Source of the DNA: Turbatrix aceti
Taxonomy: Eukaryota; Nematoda; Chromadorea; Rhabditida; Panagrolaimidae
Direction of reading: 5' to 3'
Assembly (NCBI GenBank): GCA_963969345.1
Contig: OZ017770.1
Coordinates: 1,435,246 to 1,499,245, forward strand
Length of the DNA: 64,000 nucleotides
The notes under the pieces are model-generated. The model saw nothing but the letters and a program-made list of their open reading frames with translations, was not told where the DNA came from and made no database searches. Positions 1 through 12,536 of the stretch are shown here, piece by piece. Position 1 is the stretch's first letter. The number at the start of each line of letters is the position of its first letter. Position numbers and translations under genes: made by a program.

Positions 1-3000
1 CACACGGATGTCAAGGAGCACAGAAAACGATTCGGCAGCATTATAAAGTTGGTAACAGAGCTTCAAGCTTCCTACGGTGCCACCAGTAATTACGATCGAA
101 ATTGGTATATGATCAATGAATGCTGTAAACGCCTGAAGAAACACTCCGACGAAATGGGAGTAGTTCCAATCGGTAATGCGGCGGCTCTGAACGCCAATAT
201 GGCACCAAAACAATTGTGGCAAAAAGCAGCCCATTCAGCATTTTTCATATCCGTTAGTCTTTCAGTTCGATTTTCGATAAAATTAAAAAATTTCAGCGCA
301 ATCAAAATTCCATCAATCTTCGCACAAACAGAACAACCGTTCATCGATACAGTCGGACCATTGATACAAGCTCAAATGTGGTCATGTTCTACCAACAGCT
401 AATCTCTGACCTGAAGACTTACCTTTTACCAATGCAGCATGCCGAAAGTTCAGTCCTTGTCGATGTCTTGCACTATCCACACCGACTTTTCCCGATTGGA
501 TCCGAACTCAGAAAAAAGTGTGAATACGGAGGCGTAATTTCAAAGCTGATACAGCATTGCAAATTGCTGCTCATTAGCAAGTGCGAGAATCTATGCGTCC
601 GCGTTCTGCAAACCCTCTGCCAGATGACAAAATCCACAGAACACGTATTCACAGCCCAAGGCATGAAAGTCCGAAAACAGTTACTTCAACGCTACTTTGG
701 CCTCAATGCTGTTCAGCCGGTAACTCAAAAACAACTGAGAAACCTAGAGGTTTCAAGCAGTGACGAACACTATCTGTTTGACGCCGAGTTAAAGCCACTG
801 AAGAATCTATCGCTGCACGAAATTCAGTGCAAGCTCAATGATGCCGGTGCAGTTGGTAAGAACTACGCCGTTCATTCTCCCCGAAATGAAACCTATATTT
901 TTTTTCAGAATTAGTAATCGATTTGATAGTTATGGAACCATCAAACGAAATTTTCGTCCGTACATGTCAGCTGGCGAAAGCCCTTTTACACGACGGAAAC
1001 GAAGAAGTACAAATGTCGGTCTACAGAAAACTAAAAGGCAAAAAGTCATCGGCAACTGACTTCTTCAAAGCGTTCATGACAAAGCTTCAAGCTGCTCAGA
1101 ACAGGCTGAAGTCTGACATGATGTCCGGCAGTAATTCGCGATCACGGGGTGGTGAGCTTACTTTTAATAACACTCTAACTTATTTCTGAGTTTGTTGTGA
1201 CAATAATCAGCACATTAAAGATTTGCTTAATTTGGCACGATGTTTTCAGCAATCTCATCGACATCCATCAGTAGGCGTTGTAGGTGATTTATCAGTTGCA
1301 CTTTTCCTTCTTCTTCTATGCACTACTTACTAACTCGCTTATTTTTTTCTGAATATTCATAAACAAAGCATTTTTTTAAGCATCCAACGCAGTGACACCG
1401 CTTCCGATGGGACCAGAAGTCAGCAGCCTCTTTGACCACCTTCACCGAGAAAATCAGGTACTACATGGTTCTGTCCCCACACTGGTGAGCAACAACAGCG
1501 TGGACTACGAAGATTACCATAACAACGTTCCTGACATTACTGTTTATCAAGACGGAGAAAAACTGAATCCCAATTTGCCTTCTGAAGTCGCTATCATCGA
1601 ACTCATACTCAGGTTTCTCCAGTTGTTGTGCGAGAATCACAACTCAATGTTGCAAAACTTCCTTCGAACCCAAAACACGCGGCCGGATTACAATTTAGTT
1701 GCTGAAACGCTACTCTTTCTGGATACAGTTTGCGGAAGTACAAAAGGCAGTTTGGGAGTTTTTGGGGAAATTGGAGAACATAATTTTTCACTCATTTCAC
1801 AAACGCTGATTACACTGACCGAGTTTTGTCAAGGACCTTGTCATGAAAATCAGAACACACTTGCACTCCACGAATCCAATGGCCTGGATATGGTGACGTC
1901 ACTCGTGCTGAACGATATCAAGCCTCTTGCTGACGATCATATGGAACTTGCGCTTGAAATCAAAAGTCAAGCATCCAAATTGCTACTTGCGGTTATGGAA
2001 TCTCGGCATGATAGCGAAAATGCGGATCGAGTTCTGAGGAACATGACAAACTCCACAAATGGTCCCAATCCCCTGATTAAAGCCATCACGGAAGCGTACA
2101 AAATGACCACGTCAAAGGATTACGAATTGACAAAAATGAAACATGGATTGTCACAACAGGTAGGAAAAAATGAATACAATCTGGTTAAAAAATGACAAAA
2201 TTTAGAACAAGGAGCATCTGCCCCAGATTTACGTTCATTATTACAACAATGAGCCTAATGGTCAACACCAGAACATGCAACTGGCTTTGCCAATCAATGA
2301 AACATCAATAAAGCCCATGATGCCCTCGCCGACAACCATTGTCGATCCACGGGAAGTAGGCCATAACATTTACATTCTAGCCTATCAGCTTTCACGACAC
2401 AATGAACAGCTTAACGAACTGCTCAATCCCGAGAAGGCAAAAGACGCAATGACAAGCGAGGCACTATCTTACTACAAAAAACATACTGCACAGATTGAGG
2501 TTTGTCGATTGATTGTGGAAAAGAAAAACATAACAGAGACGCTGCAGATCGTTCGTAGTGATCGAAAGATGGAGCGCGTCATCTTTCCCATTCACGATAT
2601 ATGCTCTTACCTCACAAAGGGAACGATAGAAAACGTATTCGTCAACACCGAAAGAGATGCGCAGGGAAGCAAGGTGACCGATTTTTTCAACAACTGGGAA
2701 ACGCTGTACGAAGAAATGAAATGGCAAAAAAAGTTGCAAGGTTTGAAAACACATTTTTTGTGTACCATAACTGGAATGCATAATTTCAGACAGAAAACTG
2801 CTAAGTGCATGTACAAAAAGATTGCCGTTCTGGAAAAGAATGGTATTTTTCAGTGCTCTTTTGACCAATGTTATCATTGCTCTGGAATACCCCTTTGATA
2901 CCAGTAGCACCAGTTTCTGTGAGTAGAGCTTTGCTCTTTTTTTAACGTGCTTACAAGTTATTACAGTTGAAACCTACGGATTGTCCACTGTTTTTTATCT

Positions 3001-4504
3001 TATCTTTTGCGGATCCGGATTATTGGCTTACAACTACTACAAGGAACAACAAAATGCAAACGTAAACGTCAATGTAACCTCTCATATAGCCATATTATTA
3101 TTCATGCTAAGCGGATTGCTTTTGTCCTTGATATTCATCGGCGCGCCTGTCACTTTGATGTTCGTTGGGATTATACAAGTCTGTAATCTAAATTTAGTCC
3201 AAGATTTATGGGTTTCATTTTTTAGCTTGCGAACAAAATGATTCATATAATTAGCTTTGTCGGGGACAAAGGCCTGGTTGATAAGCCGTGGAATGACTGG
3301 ATTGGAGAAACAAACGTTTTGTACCATTTTGGTTACCTGTTTTGCTGTCTACTGGGATTTGCAATACATCCATTCTACTACTCCATTCTCGTTTGTTTTG
3401 TCCCCGCTGAATTTTTAAATGCACAACATCAATTTTTTAGCTTTTGGATATTGTGGCAAGCGAAGATACTCTGCGAAATGTTATTCGTTCGGTCACTCGT
3501 AATTGGCAGTCTATCATCCTGACAGGACTACTCGCCCTCATATTGGTTTATCATTTTTCAATTATGGGATATCTTTTCTTCCAAAAAGATTTTCGATTGG
3601 AGGTTGAAAAAGAACTCATTGATAACCCAGCGGCTACCTGTCACTCGCCGGAAAATAGCTATAGTTTGGCAGCTGAATTTTCACGAAAACCCCAGTGCGA
3701 GTCTTCCGAAGAAGTTGAGGAAGTAGAAGAAAAATATCCAGCATGTGATACACTCAGAATGTGTATTATCACCACGCTAAACTGGGGTCTTCGCAATGGT
3801 GGCGGTATTGGTGATTTCCTTCGAAACGCTCATCCTAATGTAAGGCCCCAAATTATCATTAGACCCATGAAAAAAAATATTCCAGGAAAACTTATTCGTC
3901 TGGCGTATCCTCTACGATCTCGCCTTCTTTGTCGTACTCATCGTCATTGTTCTCAACCTTGTATTTGGTGTCATCATTGACACATTTGGTGACCTTCGTA
4001 CGGAAAAGAACGAAAAAGAAGACGTCCTGAAAAATACGTGCTTCATTTGTGGCTTGGAGCGTGGAGTTTTTGACAATAAGTCAATTACGTTTGAAGACCA
4101 CAACGCAAATGAGCATAATCTTTGGCACTATCTTTATTTTATTGTTTGGCTTCAAATTAAAGACGAAACAGAATTTACTGGTCCAGAGTCATACGTTGCG
4201 AAATGCATCAAAGTTGGTTTTTTTTAATGCGCTTCTCTCATGGCGGTTGTTTTTCTTTTTTCAGTTAAGGAACCGGGACTGGTTCCCTCGCATGCAAGCA
4301 AAATCTCTTCACGAGTCAAATACTGACAACGATCAACTTGAAATACGGGATCTGCAGGAGCAAATGAAAGCTACGCAGAATCTAATTCGGGATCTATCAA
4401 GTCGTGTTCAAGAGTTGCAACAGGTAGTTGTTTGTGCCACATTTGATGAAGGTTAATTGGTCATGTCTTTTTAGCTCCTGTCTGATGCTGCTGCTCTGGG
4501 CTAA
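1..4504 (+). CDS. itr-1: Inositol 1,4,5-trisphosphate receptor, C-terminal half (5' end outside window)
   Basis: This encodes the regulatory and channel half of the ER calcium-release channel gated by IP3. In-phase exons are 1-252, 297-855, 909-1151, 1381-2159, 2206-2740, 2790-2918, 2967-3178, 3226-3390, 3441-3839, 3886-4212, 4265-4423 and 4475-4504; most introns are about 50 bp. The translation follows vertebrate IP3R throughout: the [13 protein letters not shown] and [10 protein letters not shown] blocks of the coupling domain, [17 protein letters not shown]-type text, six membrane segments, the selectivity filter GGGIGD (exon 3441-3839), [13 protein letters not shown] of the pore helix, and the C-terminal zinc-finger linker [10 protein letters not shown] with HNLWHYL and TGPESYV. 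A coiled-coil tail follows. The last intron (4424-4474) is optional: reading through it ends the protein at 4456. The IP3-binding core lies upstream of the window. Identity is very sure; the 1152-1380 intron is the least certain. Confidence 0.96.
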
Positions 4505-4773
4505 TTGGTGTAACGCGTATAAACACTTGTAATTAACACGAACACGATGGTACAACACTAGATGACTGTATGTAGTAAATAATTATTTTTGTTGCTTGTT
4601 TTTGTTGTTGTACGGGGTATTTACTGATACAGTAAAGTACAATGACTATGTTTGCACTTGGTACAATATTTAATTTACCAGACTGATATCTTGTCTCGAT
4701 AAAAGAAAACAATTGGGAAAATTCCTGATATCTTGTGTCGAAATGAAAAACAATAAAATGGAAATGCTCGTGG

Positions 4774-6850
4774 TTAAACAACCTTTTTTCCAAGGCATTT
4801 TCTAACGTGTGGCTTGATTGTGACGTAACACCATATTCCAAATAAAGCTGTTAGTGAGATTGGAATAGCGACAATGCCGGCACTTACAATGCCCATTTGA
4901 AGGGTTACGACCGATGCAGCAACTGCAGTAGACGCTGCACCACCAAGGCCGATGCCGAAGAGCACGGAATCCCCACACGCAAGCAAGGCAGATGCGCAAC
5001 CAGTAACACGCTTGTCTTCATTGAGTCGTTTGTATTTTTCGAGCTCAGCCTGCAAGTTGGCAAAATATTTAGTTGCCCCCAAAAAAACGAGTGCCAGAAA
5101 AAACTTACATTGATATCCTCTTGAAGCTTGGCCAAGTTGGCATTACGCACTTCCCCATCTCCAATTTTTGGGCATTTATCGAATATGTTGAGGGCAGTAA
5201 TACCGTGCTTGATATGCGCTTCAAGCAACTTTTTTTCCGACATCATACGCGCACCCGACGTTGCCTGAAAGCAGTTATGAAGGAAGTGTTAAGCGGGTGG
5301 GGGGCCGACAACTCATCGTATAGGCTTTATGATAATTTTTGGCAAAAAAACACAAAAAAACCTACTCTGTCCATACCCCGGCAGTAGCTTGTTTTAGCTT
5401 CCGCTGCAGCCTCAGCACACATCAACTGGGCATTAGCATTTAAAATACTCCGAGGTTGTGGAAGTTCATTACTGTCGAACACATGCGCAAATTCCTAAAA
5501 GAAAGAAGAGCATACATGTATCATTGTGTTTTAGTGGCTAACCCGTATGTAATCCATCATTTTTTTACAAGTAATTTCCTTGCCGTTTACCATTTTTGGC
5601 TTTATAACGTGTGGATTTAAGAGACTTTGAGTCATGCGTTTTACTTCTTCGCGAAAGACAGGTCTGATATCTGCAATTGTGTTGTTTGTTAAAAGTTTGC
5701 TCGCCCAAAAACAATGCAAACCTTTGACATAGCCTTTGAACGAATTACGCTCAGCTACTTTGTAGCCAGGATGAGGTAAAAGAAAACAGTTTAATTCTTG
5801 AAATGATTCCCTGAGTTGTTGTCGAACCGACTTGAGTTCATCGTCTTGATCAGGCCGAACTTCGAGCACTTGACTGAGAAACGCTTCGCCCCCCTCTGTT
5901 CCGTACGCAAAGTCTTCCGGTGCTTTGAAATCACGAACTATGAATGTGAGTGACTGGAATACGATGAGGGTTAAAATAATTGTGACAGGAAGTCGTCTGA
6001 GACAACAACAAACATACTTGGAAAGGTGATCCAAAGTCGCCGGCTTCTTTCAGTGCAAGTCTTCCATATTCGCAAAAAAGCGTTAAATGTTGTAATGCAT
6101 CTTCGGGAAGGTTGTCGGTTACGTTGTAGCACTGATGGCTGCTAAGGAGCGTGGAGAGTGCGAAAATAGTGGTGCACTGCTTTATTGTCGAAGCGTTGTC
6201 GAAGGTACCTTGAGTGTCCATCTTAAGGGATTTAACATTAATAATTCATATTTCCTACGTTATGTCATACCAAAATAACTGCATATTTTTCTCCGTTAGC
6301 AGCTTCGATCATGATGGGTTCTCCCCAGAGCCAGATACCGACGGTGTCCCGCTTTGCGCCACCACGCCAGTGAAAGCCCTGCAGCTGTACGTCATCGCCA
6401 AGCCAATCGAGTTGAACATCGTTCTGCAAAAAAAGAAGGAAAAAAGATTCCATTTTCAAGAACTACTTGTCTTACTTGCTGTGAATTTTGTAAAGCATAC
6501 AGATATTCCAGAAAAAAGTTTAGCAAAAAACTTTTTCCTTTACGAAAAGCACCCGCCACGGAGATTACAACAATCTGGAAAAAAAAGAGCCGTAGACATT
6601 AAATCCAAAAAAAAATTGACCAGACATAAGTCTGTTTATACGTCGAAACGGATTACTCTACCTTTTTGTTGGCTATTTCGCGATGACCAAATACGGCATT
6701 AAGGGCACTTTCATTAAGCTTAAATGTACTTGGATTGTTGGAAGGAGCTGCAATCAGCTGCACTGGAAAGACTTTATGGCGATGTTCCATTTGGTCACGA
6801 ATGCTAAACTCGGGCACAAATGGTGCCGTCAAGTCAAAGTCAAACGACAT
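4774..6850 (-). CDS. atln: Atlastin-like dynamin-family GTPase
   Basis: Atlastins tether and fuse ER tubules through GTP-driven dimerisation. Eight exons, all phase 0, read 6850-6662, 6574-6476, 6423-6271, 6221-6018, 5953-5543, 5494-5366, 5264-5109 and 5049-4774, giving 538 residues, the normal family length. The second exon is only 33 codons and carries the P-loop AGAFRKGKS. Later come GFHWRGG (switch region), MDTQGTFD (G3), the atlastin-type guanine-recognition RD in IVRDF, and [10 protein letters not shown] of the GTPase domain. A helical middle domain ([20 protein letters not shown]) leads to a hydrophobic hairpin of two membrane segments near residues 460-525. The tail after the second segment is only about 13 residues (ending GKKVV), much shorter than the amphipathic tail of human ATL1. 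Start chosen at the only ATG giving the conserved [14 protein letters not shown] N-terminus. The gene converges with the IP3 receptor gene; 269 bp separate the stops. Confidence 0.93.
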
Positions 6851-7925
6851 GTTGTGTTTCTCTTGGGTACGTTAACTCAAAAGACCGCCTTCCTTGATGC
6901 CGTTTATCTATTCCTGAAGCCGGAAAGGGGAAATAAAATCATAGAATAATTTCCGTAAATTTTTGAAAAGTAATCAGAATGGATTTATTTAGTTGTACAA
7001 TAATTATTCTTGATTTTAATAAAAAAATATAAAATTTCACAGATTTTTTTTTGGACCAATGGAATATTTACATAGATAAATTGTTCCAATGAAAAGACGT
7101 CTAGGATAGCCGAGGCAACCAAAATGTCTCAAAATATAAATATAAGACGAAAGATTGTGATGTAAATAGTAGGTGTTGCGAAGTTTTCAAAGGTCCACCA
7201 TAAGCATATTTTTTTCCCCTGAGATCCGAGCACTACAGTCGGTGTACCAGAAAACAAACACAAAGTGCTTTCTTCCCTCAGAGAAGATACGCTTCACCTA
7301 TCTGCAGTGTTTTATCCAAAAAAAACCTTGCGGGAAAGACGGATACGCCGACAAGTCCTGCGCGTCGATTTGTTATCCTGTCTTTGATGTATACATTGGA
7401 TGCAGCCTGTCGTACGGGTTTTAAGCTTCACCGTGCACATTGCCATTTCCGCTAGGAATAAAACAAATCTGAGGTATGTGTAATCAATTCCCAATGGAAC
7501 AAATTAATCCTTTTGGTGGTTGGTAAAAGCATCGAAAGATAAAGCCTCATAACAGACCATAAAAAATAAAAGTCACCCTTATTTTATTATTTTTTTTCAA
7601 AGCATCGGCTTGTTCGGTAACACGGAATCTTATCGTTTTACGTTTTGTGCAAAGTACATTGTTCCTGTGTGAAACTTGAAAAGAAAAAAGTATCTTCCGT
7701 CACAAGTTTATGTCGACCCCAGGTAAAAGCAAATATTTTGCAGACTCATAGTGCGAAACATTCAGGCTCGCCTGTGCTCTTATCTGAGGACATTGAAAAA
7801 CAATGGGTTCATCTTGTGTCGAAAATGTGAAAAGGAAGAGGTTATCAGTTCTATTGACTATAAAAGAGTCCTCAAGACAGAGCGACCGCCGATCTCTGAA
7901 GTAATACCTCTACGTGTCGGTTGCA
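6851..7925. other. Divergent intergenic region between atlastin and P-glycoprotein genes
   Basis: About 1.1 kb of AT-rich sequence lies between the two divergent starts and presumably holds both promoters. Only short uninformative open frames are present, and I recognise no conserved element. Confidence 0.5.
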
Positions 7926-10900
7926 ATGGGGTTGTTCAGGAAAAAGAAGTCTTACGATGCCGAAGATGAAGAAAATGCCCAGTAAGTTTTGGATTAGCCA
8001 AGTTGTTGTAATAAGTACTATTTAGGAAAAAGTTAGAAGAGGAAGAACCGGAAACCAAAGTATCTCTTGTTAAGCTTGTCAGTTTTTTTTTAAATTTATG
8101 TTTTAAAAAATTACAAAAAATAATTTAGTTCCGATATTCATCATCATTCGATCTTACGCTGATGTTTATTGGCGCTTGCGTTGCCCTAGGCACTGGTACT
8201 GCTATGCCCCTTTTAGCTATAGTGATGGGTGATATGGCGCAAGCCTTTGTCAACGAAACCATCCTGGTGCAATCACCTGGTACCCTCCATATGTGTACGT
8301 CATCGCTTGCACTCTAATATTGTGTAATATAGCGTTATTTTAGGCAATAATCCCAACATGACCTTTGCGGAGTGTTACACAAATAAAATGTTTTCTGATG
8401 CAGTTATGGGCAAAATCATGATGTCAATCTACATTGGTGTTGGCATCTACATCTGCAGCTTCATACAGGTCACCTGTTTCCTTACTGCGTCCGAAAACAT
8501 GATGCACAGACTTCGAAAAATGTTCTTCAAATCAATACTGAGACAAGACATAGCCTGGTATGACAAAAACCACAGTGGATCACTGTCTACGAAACTCTTT
8601 GACAATTTGGAAAGAATCAAGGAAGGCACAGGCGACAAAGTAGCACTAGCAATTCAATTTTTCTCGCAGTTCCTAACGGGCTTTGTGGTCGCTTTTACTT
8701 ACGATTGGAAACTTACCCTCATCATGATGAGTCTCTCACCTTTTATGATCATTACTGGAGCTTTTCTCGGCAAGCTGATGGCTGATTCAGGCAAGAAAGA
8801 AGCGGAGCAATATGCCGTCGCCGGTTCTGTTGCGGAAGAAGCATTGACGTCTTTGCGAACGGTGTATGCATTCAGCGGGCAAGAGATCGAATGTCAGCGT
8901 TATGAGACGGCTTTAGAGGCTGGAAAGAAAAATGGCATTATCAAGTCTTTTATTGTTGGTATTGGACTGGGTGCCACATTTTTGGTACTCTTCGGCTCGT
9001 ACTGCCTTGCTTTTTGGGTGGGCACTGATTTTGTCGCAGATGGAAAAATGACGGCATCCACGCTATTGACCTGCTTTTTCTCGGTCATGATGGGATCAAT
9101 GGCTTTGGGCCAAGCTGGACCGCAAGTCGCAGTTATAGGAACTGCTATGGGGTCTGCATCAGCTATCTACGAAATCATCGATCGGGTATGTTGAGATTAA
9201 ATAATTCTAATCTATTTGTACATTATTGCAGGAACCCGAAATCGATTGTTACTCGCCAGAAGGTCTTAAGCCACAATCAATTAGAGGGCATGTGCGGGTC
9301 AAAGATGTTCATTTCTCCTATCCAACGCGATCCGAAATACCTATTCTCAAGGGCATCTCTTTCGAAGCTCTACCGGGTCAGACAATTGCGCTGGTGGGGT
9401 CTAGTGGTTGTGGAAAAAGCACACTCATCTCGCTGATGCTGCGCTATTACAATGCTGCATATGGAGAGGTAAAATAAAGATAATTAATTAAAAACCAAAA
9501 AAACCACTTCATTGTTTTAGATCACACTGGATGGCACACCTCTGACAGATATCAACATTGATTACCTGAGAAATCAAATCGGAGTTGTCAGTCAGGAGCC
9601 TATTCTTTTCAACTGCACAATCGAAGAAAACATTAAGTATGGCGCAAAAGACGTCACGGATTCGCAAGTGAGACAAGCAATCCGCATGGCCAACGCGGAA
9701 CACTTCATTAACCAACAGCCAGCTGTGAGTTATGGCAATACGTCGTGTTGCAAATTAATGATACTTTTGTTTTTAGGGACTTCAAACCATCGTAGGCGAA
9801 CGTGGCGTCCAGCTGTCAGGAGGTCAAAAGCAGCGAATTGCTATTGCACGAGCCCTGGTACGAAATCCAAAAATCCTAATGTTGGACGAGGCAACGTCAG
9901 CTCTGGATGCTGAAAGCGAGTTTATCGTTCAGCAAGCTCTCGACAAGGCACGCCAGGGACGTACGACAATCATCGTAGCTCATCGTCTGTCTACAATCAA
10001 GAACGCGGACAAGATCATTGCTTTGAAGGACGGCTTGGTCGTTGAGACTGGCACGCACAATGAACTCATGGCCCTCGACGGACTTTACCACGAACTGGTC
10101 AGCGCACAAGTGTTTGCCGATGTTGACAAGCCGGGTGAGGCGACAAGTCGCCGCACGTCTGTGTCATCAACGGCTTCAAAGCGAGATCGTATTCACAGCT
10201 TTGCAGACAATAGCGACCAAAAAGTAGAAAAAGAAGCTGCTGTTGCAGATGTTAAGGATACGCAAGACGAAGTTAAACGCTTGCAAAGAGAAATGGAACT
10301 TGAGGATGCCGCACCCCGAAATCTGCTGGAAATTCTTAAATTTGCAAAACCCGAGTACCTCCTCATCGCAGGCGCAGTGCTGGCATCCGTCATTCAGGGT
10401 GGTGTGTTCCCTGCGTTCTCCATGTTTTTCACAAACATTCTGGAATCCTTTACCGACCCTGCAACACAGCGCCGAAACGGCCACCTCTGGGCTCTCTCGT
10501 TCCTTGCACTCGGCATCGTCATGGGAGTCTCCATGTTCCTACAAGCCTCGCTCTTTGGCATCGCTGCAGAACGCCTTACAATGCGTATTCGCGGCAAGCT
10601 ATTCCGAAATATCCTGCGACAGGACATTGCATATTTTGACATGGAAAATCATTCATCTGGCAAGCTGTGCACTCGCTTGTCCACTGATGCGCCAAATGTC
10701 AAATCGGTAATTTAGCAATCGTGAGGTCTTGTACTTATTGCTTTTCTGGCTTTTAGGCTATCGACTATCGTTTGGGATCCGTTTTTTCATCCGTTATCGC
10801 TGTTTCGGCGGGTGTGATCATCGCTTTTTCTTATTGCTGGCAGATGGCATGTGTCGTCGTTGCGATCTTTCCCCTTGGAGGCGTTGGTCAGGCTTTCCAG

Positions 10901-12212
10901 ATGAAATACATTCGGGGTCGATCAGCGCAGGATGCCAAGGATATGGAAAAGGCTGGCAAAACAGCTCTTGAGGCCATTGAAAATATTCGCACGGTGCAGG
11001 CGCTCACGCTTGAAAAAAGGATATACGATACCTTTGCGGAGCACTTGGAGTTCCCTCACAGGTCGAGCACTCGAAAGGCCGTTATTCAAGGTCTTACTTA
11101 CGGTTTTGCCACCTCAATTTTCTTTTTCCTCTACGCAGCGGCGCTTCGCTTTGGTATCTACCTCGTCATTCACAGCGGAATCTTACCGATGCATGTTCTT
11201 CGAACACTTTATGCGATCAGTTTTACAGCTGGTAGCATGGGATTTGCCAGCGCGTACTTCCCAGAATACATCAAGGCAAAATTGGCTGCAGGTCTTATCT
11301 TTAAAATGCTCGAAACGACACCCAACGTTGATAACATGTCAAACGCATCCAAGACCAAGGTAGACACACTTGTAGCACACCTCTTTTACGATGACGTTTT
11401 AATTTTATAGCAAAAAATTATTGGGGACATTGACTTCACCAATTTACGATTTGTCTACCCTCAACGACCGGAGATCAACATCTTGAATGGCGTGCAGCTC
11501 AGAGCCAAGGCAGGAGAAACACTGGCCATTGTCGGGCCTTCTGGGTGTGGAAAGTCGACAATCATATCACTTCTGGAAAGGTTCTATGAACCGCTATCAG
11601 GCAACATCATTGTAGATGGTCAAGACATCAAGGATTACGGTTTGCAAGATCTTCGATCACAAATAGCCCTTGTATCACAGGAACCAATTTTGTTTGATCG
11701 CACAATCAGAGAAAATATCTTCTACGGCATCAGTGAAGATCTGAAGACAGATTCCAGGCTGGACGAAGTTGCAAAGCTAGCAAACATTCATACTTTTATC
11801 AAAGAACTGCCAGATGTAGGAATGCTATATTTTTCTTAATTGTCTATCTAATTTTTTTCAGCAATACGAGACACGTGTCGGTGAAAAGGGTACACAGTTG
11901 AGCGGTGGTCAAAAGCAACGCATCGCCATTGCACGAGCTTTGATGCGTAATCCTCAGATTTTGCTTCTCGACGAAGCGACCTCTGCACTCGACACCAACA
12001 GCGAAAAAATTGTACAGGAAGCATTGGATCGTGCACGTGAAGGTCGTACGTCTATCGTCATTGCTCACCGTCTGGCAACAATCATAAACGCCGACTGCAT
12101 TGCTGTTATCACAAATGGTAACGTGATCGAAAAAGGTACTCACCAAGAACTCATGAATGCGAAGGGCGCGTACTATCAACTGACACAGAAGCAAAACACA
12201 AAACCATCATAA
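7926..12212 (+). CDS. pgp: ABCB-type P-glycoprotein (full ABC exporter)
   Basis: A complete multidrug-type efflux pump of two membrane domains and two nucleotide-binding domains. Ten exons join in phase: 7926-7981, 8026-8077, 8129-8294, 8344-9185, 9232-9468, 9521-9724, 9777-10706, 10757-11359, 11411-11815 and 11862-12212, giving 1281 residues, the usual ABCB1 length. NBD1 shows Walker [10 protein letters not shown]-loop VVSQEP, signature LSGGQKQR, Walker B ILMLDEA and H-loop VAHRLS. NBD2 shows [28 protein letters not shown] and IAHRLA, so both sites look catalytically intact. Each NBD follows a six-helix domain; a charged linker ([15 protein letters not shown]) joins the halves. The start chosen begins MGLFRKKKS and leads in phase into FRYSSSFDL, as in other P-glycoproteins. 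The substrate cannot be inferred. In nematodes this family is linked to xenobiotic and anthelmintic efflux. Confidence 0.97.
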
Positions 12213-12536
12213 CGCAATTGCAACTTAATTTTACATGATTATAATTTCTGTTGTTTAAAAAACTAAAAAAAAACAAACAAAAATGAATTCAATGAAGCTA
12301 TTCTTGTTTGATTTTTTTCCAGCGATAAGAATGTTTTTTGTTTGATGTTGGACTCCACATGCACCCCACAGTTTATCGCGAACACCTTGGTTGTTCGGTG
12401 ATGAGTCACAACACGATAGAGACTCCAAATAATTAAAGTGGAGATAGTAAACAAAATGTGAACGTAGTCTAAGAGATTCGTACAGTTTATTGTTTTCAAA
12501 GCACCCGGGTTTAAATGTTATTTGGGTCGTAGGTTG
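12213..12536. other. Intergenic gap between convergent P-glycoprotein and otopetrin genes
   Basis: About 320 bp of AT-rich sequence, presumably both 3' UTRs. Poly(A)-like AATAA and AATTAAA stretches are present, but I see no gene. Confidence 0.5.
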
